64,000 nt of DNA from Seongchinamella unica (GTDB lineage Bacteria > Pseudomonadota > Gammaproteobacteria > Pseudomonadales > Halieaceae), in contig NZ_SMSE01000006.1 of assembly GCF_004354085.1 (NCBI RefSeq), positions 1 through 64,000 on the forward strand. Direction: 5' to 3'. Positions 52,346-62,069 of this stretch are shown here, piece after piece. A program made the translations under genes and the position numbers. The notes beneath the pieces are model-generated. The model was not told where the DNA came from and ran no database searches. It saw only the letters and a program-made list of their open reading frames with translations. The first letter of the stretch is position 1, and every line of letters begins with the position of its first letter.

Positions 52346-53749
52346 ATGGAGCAGCTATCCGGGCTGGATGCCGCGTTTGTCCACCAGGACAGTGCGCGCA
52401 CGCCCATGCATGTCACCGCCATCCTGCTCTACGAAGCCGGAGGGCGTTCCCTCGACCTGCACACCCTGCGCGGAGTCGTCGAGCAGCGCCTCCTGCAGCT
52501 GCCGTTGTTCCAGCGCCGCATGCAGCGGGTCACCCTGGATATGGACACGCCCTACTGGGTTGCCGCCGGCCCGGTGGACTGGCGCTATCACCTGGGGGTG
52601 GAGGACGCCGACGGTCTGCCCTGGTCACAGTACCAGTCCCGGCTGGGAAAGTTCCACGCGCGCTGCATGAACCTGACAAAACCCCTGTGGCAACTGCGCC
52701 TGGTGAGTAATATTCATGGGGTGCCCGGTATAGAAGAGCCCTGCCAGGCGCTGCTGCTGAAGGCGCACCATGCAGCCATCGACGGTATCAGCCTGGCCTC
52801 CCTGCTGCACCGGCTGCACGACCAGGGCCTGCAGGACACTCAGCAGTCCGGGAGCGCTCCCCCGCAGCCGAGCCCGTGGCAGCTGTGGTCCCGGGTCAAC
52901 CAGAACAATCTGCTGCGGCAGGTAAAGCTGGCGGACACGGTGGGGCGCCTGCTCCCCGCACTCACCCGTTTCAACGGGGTGAAGCCAAAGGAGAAACTGC
53001 CGCCGGTGCGGCGCTTTCGAGCGCTGTTCAATGCCCAGATCAGCAGCGGTCGCAGTGTCGGGGTGGTATTGCTGCCGCGGGAGGAAGTACAGCACATCAA
53101 GCGCGCCTTGCGTCGCGTCACCTACAATGACATCGCGGCCAGCATCATTGCCGGGGCCCTGCGCCGCTATCTGTCAGGCCGCGGCGAACTCCCTGACAAA
53201 AGCCTTGTCGCCGGGATGCCAATCAACCTGCGTGGCGGCGATACCCGGCGATCGGGCAGCAACCAGATCGCCACCATGGCGGTTGGTCTGGGAACCCAGG
53301 TGGCAGACCCCATAGCGCGTACCCGCTTATTGCATCGCTACGCGGTGGCCGGCAAGCGCAATATCGATGCCCTGGGTACCGGCACCATCATGGACATCAG
53401 TGACAGCCTCAACCCCGCATTACTGGCGGGCGGGTTGCGCACCCTGGCCGTGGCCGGCAGCCTGGGCTCGATGCCGGTGCCCTTCCACACCATGATCTCG
53501 AACGTACCGGGACCGACCGGTGAGATATCCCTGGATGGCTTGCCCTTGCTGGCCTGCGCCGGACTGGGCCCGGTGCGGGACAACATGGGCCTGTTCCAGA
53601 TAATCAGCAGCAGCGACCACTACGTCAGCCTGACGTTCAGTGCCTGCAGCAAGTTGCTTCCGGATGCAGACAACTACCGCAGAATGCTGCTGCAGTCGCA
53701 CCAAGAACTCCTCGATGCGGCGACTAACGCCGGGACACAATTTCTCTGA
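52346..53749 (+). CDS. Wax ester synthase / diacylglycerol acyltransferase (WS/DGAT)
   Basis: A 467-residue bifunctional acyltransferase. It opens MEQLSGLDAAFVHQDSARTP, and the catalytic HHxxxDG motif is LLKAHHAAIDGISLASLLHR (His141, His142, Asp146). The later MISNVPGPTGEISLDGLPLL (the NVPGP motif) and SLTFSACSKLLPD are conserved in WS/DGAT proteins. It joins acyl-CoA to a fatty alcohol or diacylglycerol at the inner membrane to form storage wax esters or triacylglycerols. ATG 52346 has AGGCAG about six bases upstream. Monocistronic, but a lipid theme continues downstream (RND/LolA-like/DUF1302). Confidence 0.92.
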   Translation: MEQLSGLDAAFVHQDSARTPMHVTAILLYEAGGRSLDLHTLRGVVEQRLLQLPLFQRRMQRVTLDMDTPYWVAAGPVDWRYHLGVEDADGLPWSQYQSRLGKFHARCMNLTKPLWQLRLVSNIHGVPGIEEPCQALLLKAHHAAIDGISLASLLHRLHDQGLQDTQQSGSAPPQPSPWQLWSRVNQNNLLRQVKLADTVGRLLPALTRFNGVKPKEKLPPVRRFRALFNAQISSGRSVGVVLLPREEVQHIKRALRRVTYNDIAASIIAGALRRYLSGRGELPDKSLVAGMPINLRGGDTRRSGSNQIATMAVGLGTQVADPIARTRLLHRYAVAGKRNIDALGTGTIMDISDSLNPALLAGGLRTLAVAGSLGSMPVPFHTMISNVPGPTGEISLDGLPLLACAGLGPVRDNMGLFQIISSSDHYVSLTFSACSKLLPDADNYRRMLLQSHQELLDAATNAGTQFL

Positions 53750-54053
53750 ACCATTGACCGGGATCAGCAAGTATGAACACACATGGGCGAGATTGGTCTA
53801 CCAAATGGAATCCCTGGGCGTGACGTTGGAGGTTAAACATATGGGTGTTATCTGCGCTCGCATTACCCGTCTCTCGTTATTCCAAGCTGTTCGTGCTCGG
53901 CGCGTCACCAGGCGGCCGCGCGCAGGCGGATGGTATTGGTCCGGCATGCGGGGCTGGCGGGTTCCTTTCGGGGGCACTGCAATATATGCTGACAACTGAC
54001 TAATACGGAACAACCAGTCGGTAGGTTCGTCGGCGATGGGAAAGGAGGGTTCT
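53750..54053. other. Intergenic stretch without recognised content
   Basis: The gap between the acyltransferase and sulfatase genes. I found no IS, repeat, coding relic or convincing promoter. Only the AGGAGG ribosome-binding site of the sulfatase is visible at its right edge. Confidence 0.4.
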
Positions 54054-55517
54054 GTGAGCGCAAAAATCCAACAATTCAATGCAGGAGCATTATTCCTGGC
54101 GGCCGCTCTGCTGGCCAGCCTACTCGTCGCTGGCAGCGTCTCTGCAAACGAGAAACAGCCCAATATCGTCCTGATCGTGATGGACAATCTCGGCTGGGGA
54201 GAGCTCGGGGTCTACGGCGGCGGCATCCTCCGCGGTGCCGAAACACCGAAATTGGACCAGCTGGCCGCCGAAGGGATGCGTTTTCTCAACTTCAACGTTG
54301 AGTCCCAGTGCACACCGAGTCGGTCGGCATTGATGACCGGCCGACACCCGATACGCTCGGGCACCACCAAGGTGGTCTGGGGCCAACTCTACGGACTGAC
54401 CCAGTGGGAATACACCATCGCCGAGGCGCTATCTGACGCAGGCTATGCCACCGCCCTCTACGGCAAATGGCATCTCGGTGATACGGTGGGTAGATTCCCG
54501 ACCGATCAGGGGTTTGACGAGTTTTACGGCATCGCGAACACGTCGGACGAGTCGGTCTACGCGGCGGGATTACAGTTCGACCCCGAAAGCGTGTCCCCTC
54601 CCTATATTTTCGCCAGCAACAGGGGCGAGAAACCTCGAAAGATCAAACCCTATGACCGTGCCGCGCGGCGCCAGATCGACGCCGAACTCGCGGAGCGATC
54701 GATTCGCTTCATGGAGCAGAATGTAAAGGCCGGCAAGCCTTTCTTTGTCTATCTTCCCTTCACCCAGGTGCATGTGCCGGCGTTGCCGAACGACGATTTC
54801 GAGGGCATTACCGGCAATGGGCGCTGGGCTGATGTCCTGGCCGAGGTCGATCATCGCTCCGGACAGGTTATCGACGCATTGGATCGCCTGGGCATACGCG
54901 ACGAAACCATCATTATTTTCATGAGTGAAAACGGACCTGAACAGGTCTATCCGTACAACGGAACTGCGGGCCCCTGGCGCGGCACCTACTTCACAGCACT
55001 CGAAGGCTCGCTGCGGGCACCCTTCATCATCCGCTGGCCTGGCAGAATCGAGGCTGGCGCCGTCCACAACGAAATCATGCACATTACGGACGTCTACCCG
55101 ACACTGGCCAGCATCGTCGGTGCCAGGGTCCCCGATGACCGATACATCGATGGCCTGGACCAGTCTGCCCTGCTCACTGGTCGCACCAGGAAGGGTGTAC
55201 GCGATGGGTTTCCGGCGTACAACGGAGATCAACTGCAGGCCTACAAGTGGAGAAACTGGAAAGTGCATTTCCTGACGCAGAATTCAATGCTGGGAGACAT
55301 CGATCGGCCGGGTATGCCGCAAGTATTCAACCTACTCAGCGACCCCAAAGAGCAATACGACATTTATAAGTACGGAGGTCCGCATGGCGAGGACAGCATG
55401 TGGGTGACGCCGGCCGTGATGAAGCTGGTACTGCAGCACCAGCAGACCCTGATTGAAGAGCCCCCCATCAAGTTGGGCACGCCTGATCCTTACCTGCCCG
55501 CCAAGGCCCGACCATAG
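54054..55517 (+). CDS. Exported arylsulfatase-type sulfatase
   Basis: A 487-residue sulfatase with a signal peptide (GALFLAAALLASLLVAGSVS). IVLIVMDNLGWGELGVYGGG supplies metal ligands, and the sulfatase signature C-T-P-S-R with Cys86 (SQCTPSRSALMTGRHPIRSG) is the residue oxidised to formylglycine. YGKWHLGD follows at the usual spacing. It hydrolyses sulfate esters in the periplasm or outside the cell. It is of the CxPSR type and needs a formylglycine-generating enzyme, which is not encoded in the window. GTG 54054 is the start: AGGAGG lies five bases before it and inside the longer ATG frame. Single gene; substrate unknown. Confidence 0.9.
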   Translation: MSAKIQQFNAGALFLAAALLASLLVAGSVSANEKQPNIVLIVMDNLGWGELGVYGGGILRGAETPKLDQLAAEGMRFLNFNVESQCTPSRSALMTGRHPIRSGTTKVVWGQLYGLTQWEYTIAEALSDAGYATALYGKWHLGDTVGRFPTDQGFDEFYGIANTSDESVYAAGLQFDPESVSPPYIFASNRGEKPRKIKPYDRAARRQIDAELAERSIRFMEQNVKAGKPFFVYLPFTQVHVPALPNDDFEGITGNGRWADVLAEVDHRSGQVIDALDRLGIRDETIIIFMSENGPEQVYPYNGTAGPWRGTYFTALEGSLRAPFIIRWPGRIEAGAVHNEIMHITDVYPTLASIVGARVPDDRYIDGLDQSALLTGRTRKGVRDGFPAYNGDQLQAYKWRNWKVHFLTQNSMLGDIDRPGMPQVFNLLSDPKEQYDIYKYGGPHGEDSMWVTPAVMKLVLQHQQTLIEEPPIKLGTPDPYLPAKARP

Positions 55518-55574
55518 AGTTATCGCACATATCGCGAACTGAGACGGGTTTTTGGGTGGGGCCCCCCGGGGATA

Positions 55575-55832
55575 TCACCCAATCGGGCAAACAGGCTCAG
55601 AGTATGCTTTCTGTGTGCTGTTGGACAGGCTGACCGAGGTGTGTGCAGTCCAGGCCTCCTGCAGCAGGCAGCAGGTATACCATCGTGGCGGCCGCTCGAG
55701 CAAGGTGAACTGCTGATGATTTCCGCTGGCCGCGTGGTCGGATAACAAGAACCTGAGGTGCTGCCAAACCTGGGCCTGCAGTTCAGGCGGTTTCCATCCA
55801 TTCTCTGGTAGGGTGACTGAACCGCTCAGCCG
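55575..55832 (-). other. Possible gene or pseudogene with coding-like composition
   Basis: A minus-strand frame reads LPENGWKPPELQAQVWQHLR, then ERPPRWYTCCLLQEAWTAHT and a tail ending PVCPIG with TGA at 55575. Aromatic- and leucine-rich composition looks like protein, but no ATG or GTG with a ribosome-binding site exists before the frame enters the RND gene. I do not recognise a family. Either a relic or a chance frame. Confidence 0.25.
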
Positions 55833-55901
55833 GGGGACGGTTGACTGATCACTGACGGGTCGACTATAACTGACCGATACGCCCCACAACCGGCACCCGG
55901 C

Positions 55902-58334
55902 ATGGAAGCAATCTATCGTTTTGTAGAGGACATTTTTGCCGGCCTGGCGCAGATCATCTACCGCCACTCCTTATCCGCGCTTTTGCTGGTTGCGTTCGCC
56001 ACGATCGCCCTGGTGACGCAGCTGCCTAAACTGACCCTGGATACCTCCAACGAGGGCTTCTTCCACGCCGACTCGCCAGAGCTGTTGAATTATATGGCCT
56101 TCAAGGAAGAGTTCGGCCGGGAAGACATGATCATTGTCGCCACCGAGACCGAGAACGTGTTCGAACCCGTCTTCCTGCGTCGGCTCCGCTCCCTGCACGA
56201 AGCCATGGAGGCACAAGTTCCCTACCTCAATGAAGTCACCAGCCTCCTGAACGCGCGCAATACGCGCGGTGAAGGTGACGAGTTGATCGTAGAGGACCTG
56301 TTTGAGTCATGGCCAGAGACCGATGATGCGATGGAGGCCCTGCGACAAAGAGCCATCTCCAACCCCCTGTATCGCAATCTGCTGCTATCAGCCGACGGAC
56401 GGGTAACCGCACTGGTTGTGAGACCAAGCCCTTTTGCCGTCCCTGACTACGAAGGCGACATCATGGCCGGTTTCGAGGATATGCCAGTGGGGGATAGCGC
56501 GGCACCGGCCGAGTTTCTCAATGACCGGCAAACCGCGGAATTCGTGGCGGCCACCCTGGAGGTCGTACAGCAGTTCCAATCCGAAGACTTCCGGCTCAGG
56601 GTCGGCGGCATGCCCGTGATGACCGAGGTAGTCAAGCAGCTCATGCGCCAGGATATGGCACGCTTCCTGCTGGCCGCCATAGTCGGTATCACCTTGTTAC
56701 TTTATCTGATGTTCCGGCGGATATCCGGCGTTGTGCTGCCGCTGCTCTCCGTACTGTTAACCCTGCTGTGTACCCTCGGGCTGATGGGCCTCACCGGTGT
56801 TGCGTTCAAAGTACCCACGCAGATACTCCCCTCGTTCCTGATAGCGGTCGGGGTGGGCTCCTCGGTACATATACTCAGCCAGTTCTACTGGCGCTTCGAC
56901 GCCGGCGATGAAAGGATCGAGGCACTCACGGGGGCGTTGAGGCAGAGTGGCGCACCGGTCCTGGGCGCCGCTTTGACCACCGCAGTGGGCATGATGTCGT
57001 TCAGCAGCGCCAGCCTGGCCCCGCTTGCAGAAATGGGTATATTCGCCGGCGCCGGCATTCTGATTTCCCTGTTGTACACCCTGATTCTCATACCGGCTTT
57101 GCTCGCGCTCGTGCCCATCAGGCGCAAGGCACCGAAAGGTTCCACGGGCACACGCATGGATCGATTTCTCGCTGGCTGCGCCGACTTCGCGATCCGCCAC
57201 CGGCGCACCAACATGCTGGCAGCGGCCGTCATCACCCTGCTCGCCGTTCTGGGGCTGACCCGACTACAGTTTGAACACGATCCGCTGCAATGGTTTCCGG
57301 ACGACCACACCCTGAGGACTGATATCGAGTCACTGAATGAGTCCCTGAAGGGCGTGATGACCATGGAACTGGTGATCGATACCGGCGAGGAAAACGGTCT
57401 TTACTCCCCGCCACTTCTACAGACAATCGATTCCCTGGCAGGGGATGTTCTGGCAATAGAGCACCGGGGTATGTCGAGCGACAAAGTTTTATCCATTACC
57501 GATGTGATCAAGGAGATCAACCTGGCTCTGAATGCGGACCAACCGGAGCACTACATCATTCCGGACAACAGGGAACTTGTGGCCCAGGAACTGTTCCTGT
57601 TCGAAAACACCGGTACCGATGACCTGGAGGATTTCGTGGACAGCCAGTTCCGTAAGGCCCGGTACACCGTCAAGCTACCCTGGATGGGGTCCACGATTAT
57701 CTACGGCTACGGCAATGCGCTGCTCGACACCATCACCAACGCCCTGCCAGAAAACGTCACTACACAAATTACCGGTATCAGTCTGTTATTCGCTTCTGTT
57801 TCGGTCAAGTCTCTGGACAGCATTCGGCAGAGCTACCTGCTGGCCGCGGTGGTCATTTCCATTCTTATGGTGGCTTTCATCGGTGACCTGAAGCTCGGAT
57901 TGGCGGCGATGATTCCCAATCTCTCACCGATTCTCATTTCGCTCGGTGTGCTCGGCTGGTCGGGTATTCCCCTTAACGTATTCACGATGTTCGTGGGCTC
58001 CATCGCCCTGGGGCTGGCCGTGGACGATACGCTCCACTTCCTGCACGCGTTCAAGCGGGCCCACATGGAATGCGGCAGCACCGAAGCAGCGATCAGGCAG
58101 AGTTTCCAGAGCACAGGCAGAGCCCTGGTTGTGACCACCGTTGCTCTTTCACTGGGCTTTTTCCTGTTCGCCTTTGCTACCATGCAGAGCGTGATGCTGT
58201 TCGGGCTGCTGACCGGCTTCACTATCGTCCTTGCCCTGGTCGCGGACTTTATCGTCATGCCCGCGATACTGGTCTGGATGATTCCGGACAGGAGCCCCGT
58301 TGCACCAGATGGGATATTGGAGGAAAGCCCATGA
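55902..58334 (+). CDS. RND-superfamily (MMPL-like) exporter
   Basis: An 810-residue inner-membrane protein with two repeats of one plus five membrane helices: TM1 near residues 26-42, TM2-6 ~253-405, TM7 ~430-450, TM8-12 ~645-790. Each repeat has a periplasmic domain in its first loop. The helix 4-type segments with acidic residues (LIAVGVGSSVHILSQFYWRF; GSIALGLAVDDTLHFLHAFK) mark proton coupling; the second keeps the Asp pair, the first does not. The family exports lipids, hopanoids or hydrophobic compounds. It overlaps the next gene (ATGA) and forms one unit with the LolA-like and DUF1302-like genes. Confidence 0.88.
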   Translation: MEAIYRFVEDIFAGLAQIIYRHSLSALLLVAFATIALVTQLPKLTLDTSNEGFFHADSPELLNYMAFKEEFGREDMIIVATETENVFEPVFLRRLRSLHEAMEAQVPYLNEVTSLLNARNTRGEGDELIVEDLFESWPETDDAMEALRQRAISNPLYRNLLLSADGRVTALVVRPSPFAVPDYEGDIMAGFEDMPVGDSAAPAEFLNDRQTAEFVAATLEVVQQFQSEDFRLRVGGMPVMTEVVKQLMRQDMARFLLAAIVGITLLLYLMFRRISGVVLPLLSVLLTLLCTLGLMGLTGVAFKVPTQILPSFLIAVGVGSSVHILSQFYWRFDAGDERIEALTGALRQSGAPVLGAALTTAVGMMSFSSASLAPLAEMGIFAGAGILISLLYTLILIPALLALVPIRRKAPKGSTGTRMDRFLAGCADFAIRHRRTNMLAAAVITLLAVLGLTRLQFEHDPLQWFPDDHTLRTDIESLNESLKGVMTMELVIDTGEENGLYSPPLLQTIDSLAGDVLAIEHRGMSSDKVLSITDVIKEINLALNADQPEHYIIPDNRELVAQELFLFENTGTDDLEDFVDSQFRKARYTVKLPWMGSTIIYGYGNALLDTITNALPENVTTQITGISLLFASVSVKSLDSIRQSYLLAAVVISILMVAFIGDLKLGLAAMIPNLSPILISLGVLGWSGIPLNVFTMFVGSIALGLAVDDTLHFLHAFKRAHMECGSTEAAIRQSFQSTGRALVVTTVALSLGFFLFAFATMQSVMLFGLLTGFTIVLALVADFIVMPAILVWMIPDRSPVAPDGILEESP

Positions 58335-59128
58335 TTTCAATTTTTCGCTTCGTAGTGCTTTGCCTGCTGTGTGCGGCGTTTCAGGCCCATGCCGACGATC
58401 CACGGGCCAGGGAGATCATGCAACAGGTCGAGGACCGGGACGACGGCGATAATCGAACCTCCGATATGCGTATGGTGCTGATAGACCGCAAGGGCAACCA
58501 GCGCACCCGGGAAATCCAGTCTTACGCCAAGGATTTTGGCGAGGATACCTACCGCATGATGTTTTTCCGGGAGCCCGCCGATGTTCTGGGTACCGGCTTT
58601 CTGACCTACGATTACGACGATGAAAGTCGCGACGATGACCAGTGGCTGTATCTTCCGGCGCTGCGCAAAGTCAAGCGTATCGCATCCCAGGACAAGAGCG
58701 GCAGCTTCATGGGTTCCGACTTCAATTACTCCGATATGACCTCACGCAACCTAAGCGATTATGACTTCACTCTGCAAAAGGAACTGCCGCTTGGGGAACA
58801 CACCGTGTGGGTCATAGAGGCTATCCCCCGAAGTGAGGACGTCATCGACGAAACCGGCTACAAGAAATCGCTGCTGCTGGTTCGACAGGATAGCCACGTG
58901 GTCGTTCGCGCGGTGCATTGGACGGCCGATGGCAATAAGCAGCGCTATTTCGACACCCTCTCACTGGATCTCATCGACGGGATCTGGACCCCGCTGGAGG
59001 TCACCATGACCACCAAACAGGGTAAACAGACCCTGCACAAGACGGCCATCAGCTTCAGCAATGTGAAATACAACCAGGACCTGGACGAGTCCCTGTTCAC
59101 GGTGCGCTACCTGGAGCGAGACCTCTAG
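58331..59128 (+). CDS. Periplasmic LolA-like outer-membrane lipoprotein-sorting family protein
   Basis: A 265-residue exported protein: signal peptide FRFVVLCLLCAAFQAHA cut before DDPRAREIMQQVEDRDDGDN. A LolA/LolB-like half-barrel follows, with strand signatures RTSDMRMVLIDRKGNQRTRE, FFREPADVLGTGFLTYDYDD, DDQWLYLPALRKVKRI and SGSFMGSDFNYSDM. The family pairs with RND proteins and likely carries a lipid across the periplasm. ATG 58331 overlaps the RND stop codon (ATGA), and its own stop is directly followed by the start of the porin-like gene. Confidence 0.88.
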   Translation: MISIFRFVVLCLLCAAFQAHADDPRAREIMQQVEDRDDGDNRTSDMRMVLIDRKGNQRTREIQSYAKDFGEDTYRMMFFREPADVLGTGFLTYDYDDESRDDDQWLYLPALRKVKRIASQDKSGSFMGSDFNYSDMTSRNLSDYDFTLQKELPLGEHTVWVIEAIPRSEDVIDETGYKKSLLLVRQDSHVVVRAVHWTADGNKQRYFDTLSLDLIDGIWTPLEVTMTTKQGKQTLHKTAISFSNVKYNQDLDESLFTVRYLERDL

Positions 59129-60556
59129 TTGCGATTCGCGCGGCCAGGATCGATAGCCAGCGCGGTCTTGTCGTTGCTGCTGTTCGCACCATTGGCCGTT
59201 GTTACGGCGGAGAACGACATCGAGGACGCACTGTCCGGATTTGATGAGCCCGGGGCAGATGACAACCTGGAGGACACACTGTCGGGCTTTGACGACGGGG
59301 AGCTTCCGGTTGAAGACACCGAGTCTGCTCGGTGGCTCTCGGGAGAGAACTGGCGAATCACCGGCGACACGGGCGTATCCGCAGCCTGGAACTATGCTCA
59401 CCAGCGGCCCGGGCCGGGTGAAACCGACTGGCGCGGACTGTCCCGTTTACGTGCCCGTCTGCGGCCGGAACTTCGCCTGGACCTCGGTAACGACTGGGAC
59501 GCCAGGGTGCGGGTTAACGGCTTTTACGACTTTGCCTACCTGATCAACGGTCGTTCCGGGTACACCAACCAGGTACTCAGGCATTACGAATCTGAGCTCG
59601 AATTCCAGGACACCTACCTGCGTGGTTCCCTGGGGACTAACCTGGACATCAAGCTGGGACGACAGATTGTGGTCTGGGGAAAGTCCGACAACCTGCGGGT
59701 AGTCGACGTACTCAACCCTCTGGATCGTCGCCAACCGGGCATGACGGATATCGAGAACCTGCGCCTGCCCGTGACCATGAGCCGACTGGATTATTTCACG
59801 GGCGACTGGCGAGTGACCGCATTGGCGTTGCATGAAGTGCGCTTCGACAAGCTGCCCGTAGTTGGCAGCGACTTTTATCCCTACAGCAATCCGCCGCCAG
59901 AAGAGGACGACATCCATGATGGCGGCAGCAACACCGAGTATGCCCTGGCGCTGTCGGCCGTTATGCCCGGTTGGGACCTTTCCTTTCACCTGGCCAGACT
60001 GTTTGACGAGGAGACACACCTTGCAGTGATTGACGATGGCGCTGAACTCGTCCACGCACGCATCGATATGCTGGGCGCTGCCACGAATATAGTCTTCGCT
60101 GACTGGTTGTTGAAAGTAGAGTCAGCCTACTTCGATGGCCTGCGTTACAGCGCGGCGCCGGGAAAGGACTTTGCACGCACAGACCTGCTGCTTGGTGTCG
60201 ATTACAATGGCTTCGACAATACGACGCTGACGCTCGAGTCAGCGCTCCGTCACATTCACAGTTACGACAGGCGCCTCGAACTGGGACCCGTTCCCTATCA
60301 ACGCAACCGCCTGGAGACAGCTTTCCGTTATAGCGCGGACTTCCTGAACGATCGGTGGAACGCGATCATCGTTGCCACCCGTTTTGGAGAGGCGCTGAAT
60401 GAGGGAGGCATCACCCGCATCCAACTGGGTTATGAGTTACGGCAGGCACTGGAGTTGACAGGTGGATTGGTGCTCTACCATGGCAGGGTTCAGTGGCCCT
60501 TCGACAGCATCGCAGACAATGACCGCGTTTTCCTAGAACTGAAATACAGCTTTTAG
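59129..60556 (+). CDS. DUF1302-like outer-membrane beta-barrel protein
   Basis: A 475-residue exported protein with an acidic linker containing two near-identical units (DALSGFDEPGADDN and DTLSGFDDGELPVED) after the signal peptide. A long beta barrel follows (LRARLRPELRLDLGNDWDAR; LGRQIVVWGKSDNLRVVDVL). That WGKSDNLRVVDVLNP stretch is characteristic of DUF1302-like proteins. The start appears to be TTG 59129, immediately after the preceding stop codon (TAG-TTG); there is no better start, so it may be translated by reinitiation. It probably forms the outer-membrane exit for the RND/LolA-like system. Confidence 0.8.
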   Translation: MRFARPGSIASAVLSLLLFAPLAVVTAENDIEDALSGFDEPGADDNLEDTLSGFDDGELPVEDTESARWLSGENWRITGDTGVSAAWNYAHQRPGPGETDWRGLSRLRARLRPELRLDLGNDWDARVRVNGFYDFAYLINGRSGYTNQVLRHYESELEFQDTYLRGSLGTNLDIKLGRQIVVWGKSDNLRVVDVLNPLDRRQPGMTDIENLRLPVTMSRLDYFTGDWRVTALALHEVRFDKLPVVGSDFYPYSNPPPEEDDIHDGGSNTEYALALSAVMPGWDLSFHLARLFDEETHLAVIDDGAELVHARIDMLGAATNIVFADWLLKVESAYFDGLRYSAAPGKDFARTDLLLGVDYNGFDNTTLTLESALRHIHSYDRRLELGPVPYQRNRLETAFRYSADFLNDRWNAIIVATRFGEALNEGGITRIQLGYELRQALELTGGLVLYHGRVQWPFDSIADNDRVFLELKYSF

Positions 60557-60788
60557 CCAAACCTGCCGGTAGACACCCGGCCGATAAAATAGCATTGCGA
60601 AAACTGGCCACGGGACCGTGAGGTTTTGCAAGCAATCGCCACCAGGTCGACCATTATCCGTTCTAATCGCTGTTGCCAGGCCAGGCCCCTAAATAAATGG
60701 TTGCCCTGTAAGGGTCAGTATGTTTGTATATCACTGATAATCAGAAGTAGTCATATCCGCAATGGCATCACCAACAGGGAGGTGATAT

Positions 60789-61874
60789 ATGTCATTCAGT
60801 CCTTTACGACGGCACTCCACGCTACTCGCTTGCTTCCTTACATCAGCTTTTTCCCACTACGCGGCCGCACAGGCACCTCCCACCGGCGCCGTAACCTACG
60901 GACCTGCAGTGGTCGCAGCAGTGCCTACCACCAGCGGTATCGCGCTTACTGTTCTGGCACTGGTGATGGCTTTTCTCGCTATCAAAGCCCTGCGTAGTCG
61001 CCATGGGATGCACAAGGCGATTAGCGTCACCGTTTTTTGTACCGCCTCCGCCGTGAGCTTGATTTACGGGCTACGGGCCATGCACGTGGAAGCCATTGTG
61101 GCGGACGTCACTGTGGATGGGGCCGAATGCGCGAGCGAAAACACGGAACCCTACGACCCATCAGCAACCGGGGTGCGCCTAGTTAGTAACTGTCCGGACA
61201 ATGACATTGTCATCAGCGCGCTAGATCTGGAAGGCTGCGCAGCTGCTACCCCCGATGCGGACACCTGTACTACTGGCACATCACTGTCCGATACCGAGTC
61301 CTGTGGTCTACCCAGTTGTGAGAATACACCCCCACCGGTGGCCGGCGCCTGCCAGGGCGGCGCAGTGAAACTCTCTACCAGTCCCGGCGGCGACATGGTG
61401 GTTTGTGATGATCCCACAAACACCACTTGTGAAGAGGACGCGGAGACACTGTGCCCAGTAGGCATGCAGCTCTGCAACTTCGACCAGTATAACGAGCGTA
61501 ATGATGGATGGGACTATCCCGTCGGCGGCCCGACGAATCCGATTGTAGTAGCCGAAATTTTCTGCCGCGTAGACTCCGGCGCCGGGCATTTCACCCTGGG
61601 GCCTTACGGCGGCGTGACCAATCTCGGGCAAGATACCACTATGAACTGTGGCTACGGCAGTTCCCGCGAGAGCTGCACAGCAACCTATGGTTGTAACGAG
61701 CAGAGCGTGCAGGCCCTCTGCTGCTTCCCGTCACCCACTTGTGGTAACGGTGTCGTCGATTCACCCGAAGAGCAATGCGATGATGGCAACGCCGACGAAA
61801 CGGACGACTGCCTGAACAGCTGCGCGTGGCGCGTGCCGGGAGACCATGGCTTCTCTACTGCAACAGGCTGCTAG
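60789..61874 (+). CDS. Midcut-by-XrtH-like exported protein with Cys-rich repeat
   Basis: A 361-residue protein. Residues 1-28 form a signal peptide. VPTTSGIALTVLALVMAFLA with a basic end (IKALRSR, residues 45-71) is an exosortase-type tripartite signal placed near the N-terminus and not at the end, as in midcut-by-XrtH proteins. A second membrane helix lies at 77-98. The rest is rich in Cys (more than 20) and ends with CGNGVVDSPEEQCDDGNADE then TDDCLNSC, a myxococcus-type cysteine-rich repeat. The ribosome-binding site GGAGGTGAT before ATG 60789 is near-perfect. Cleavage inside the protein would release the C-terminal Cys-rich part. The exosortase itself is not in the window. Confidence 0.75.
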   Translation: MSFSPLRRHSTLLACFLTSAFSHYAAAQAPPTGAVTYGPAVVAAVPTTSGIALTVLALVMAFLAIKALRSRHGMHKAISVTVFCTASAVSLIYGLRAMHVEAIVADVTVDGAECASENTEPYDPSATGVRLVSNCPDNDIVISALDLEGCAAATPDADTCTTGTSLSDTESCGLPSCENTPPPVAGACQGGAVKLSTSPGGDMVVCDDPTNTTCEEDAETLCPVGMQLCNFDQYNERNDGWDYPVGGPTNPIVVAEIFCRVDSGAGHFTLGPYGGVTNLGQDTTMNCGYGSSRESCTATYGCNEQSVQALCCFPSPTCGNGVVDSPEEQCDDGNADETDDCLNSCAWRVPGDHGFSTATGC

Positions 61875-62069
61875 TCACAGGCTGTGTATTGTTCTCTGGC
61901 ATATGTCCTGACTTTCACGAGGGCCAGTGTTCACTCATTCCGCCTTCCTTCGTAGACATCAGCCTGTGCTAGGTTGTCCAGGGACTCTTGATATCGTTCG
62001 ATCCTGCCTTGGGTCATCGGGGAGGGCTGCTAGTAGGAATCTGTACCCAGCGGTAGGCGCAGGGTGCGC

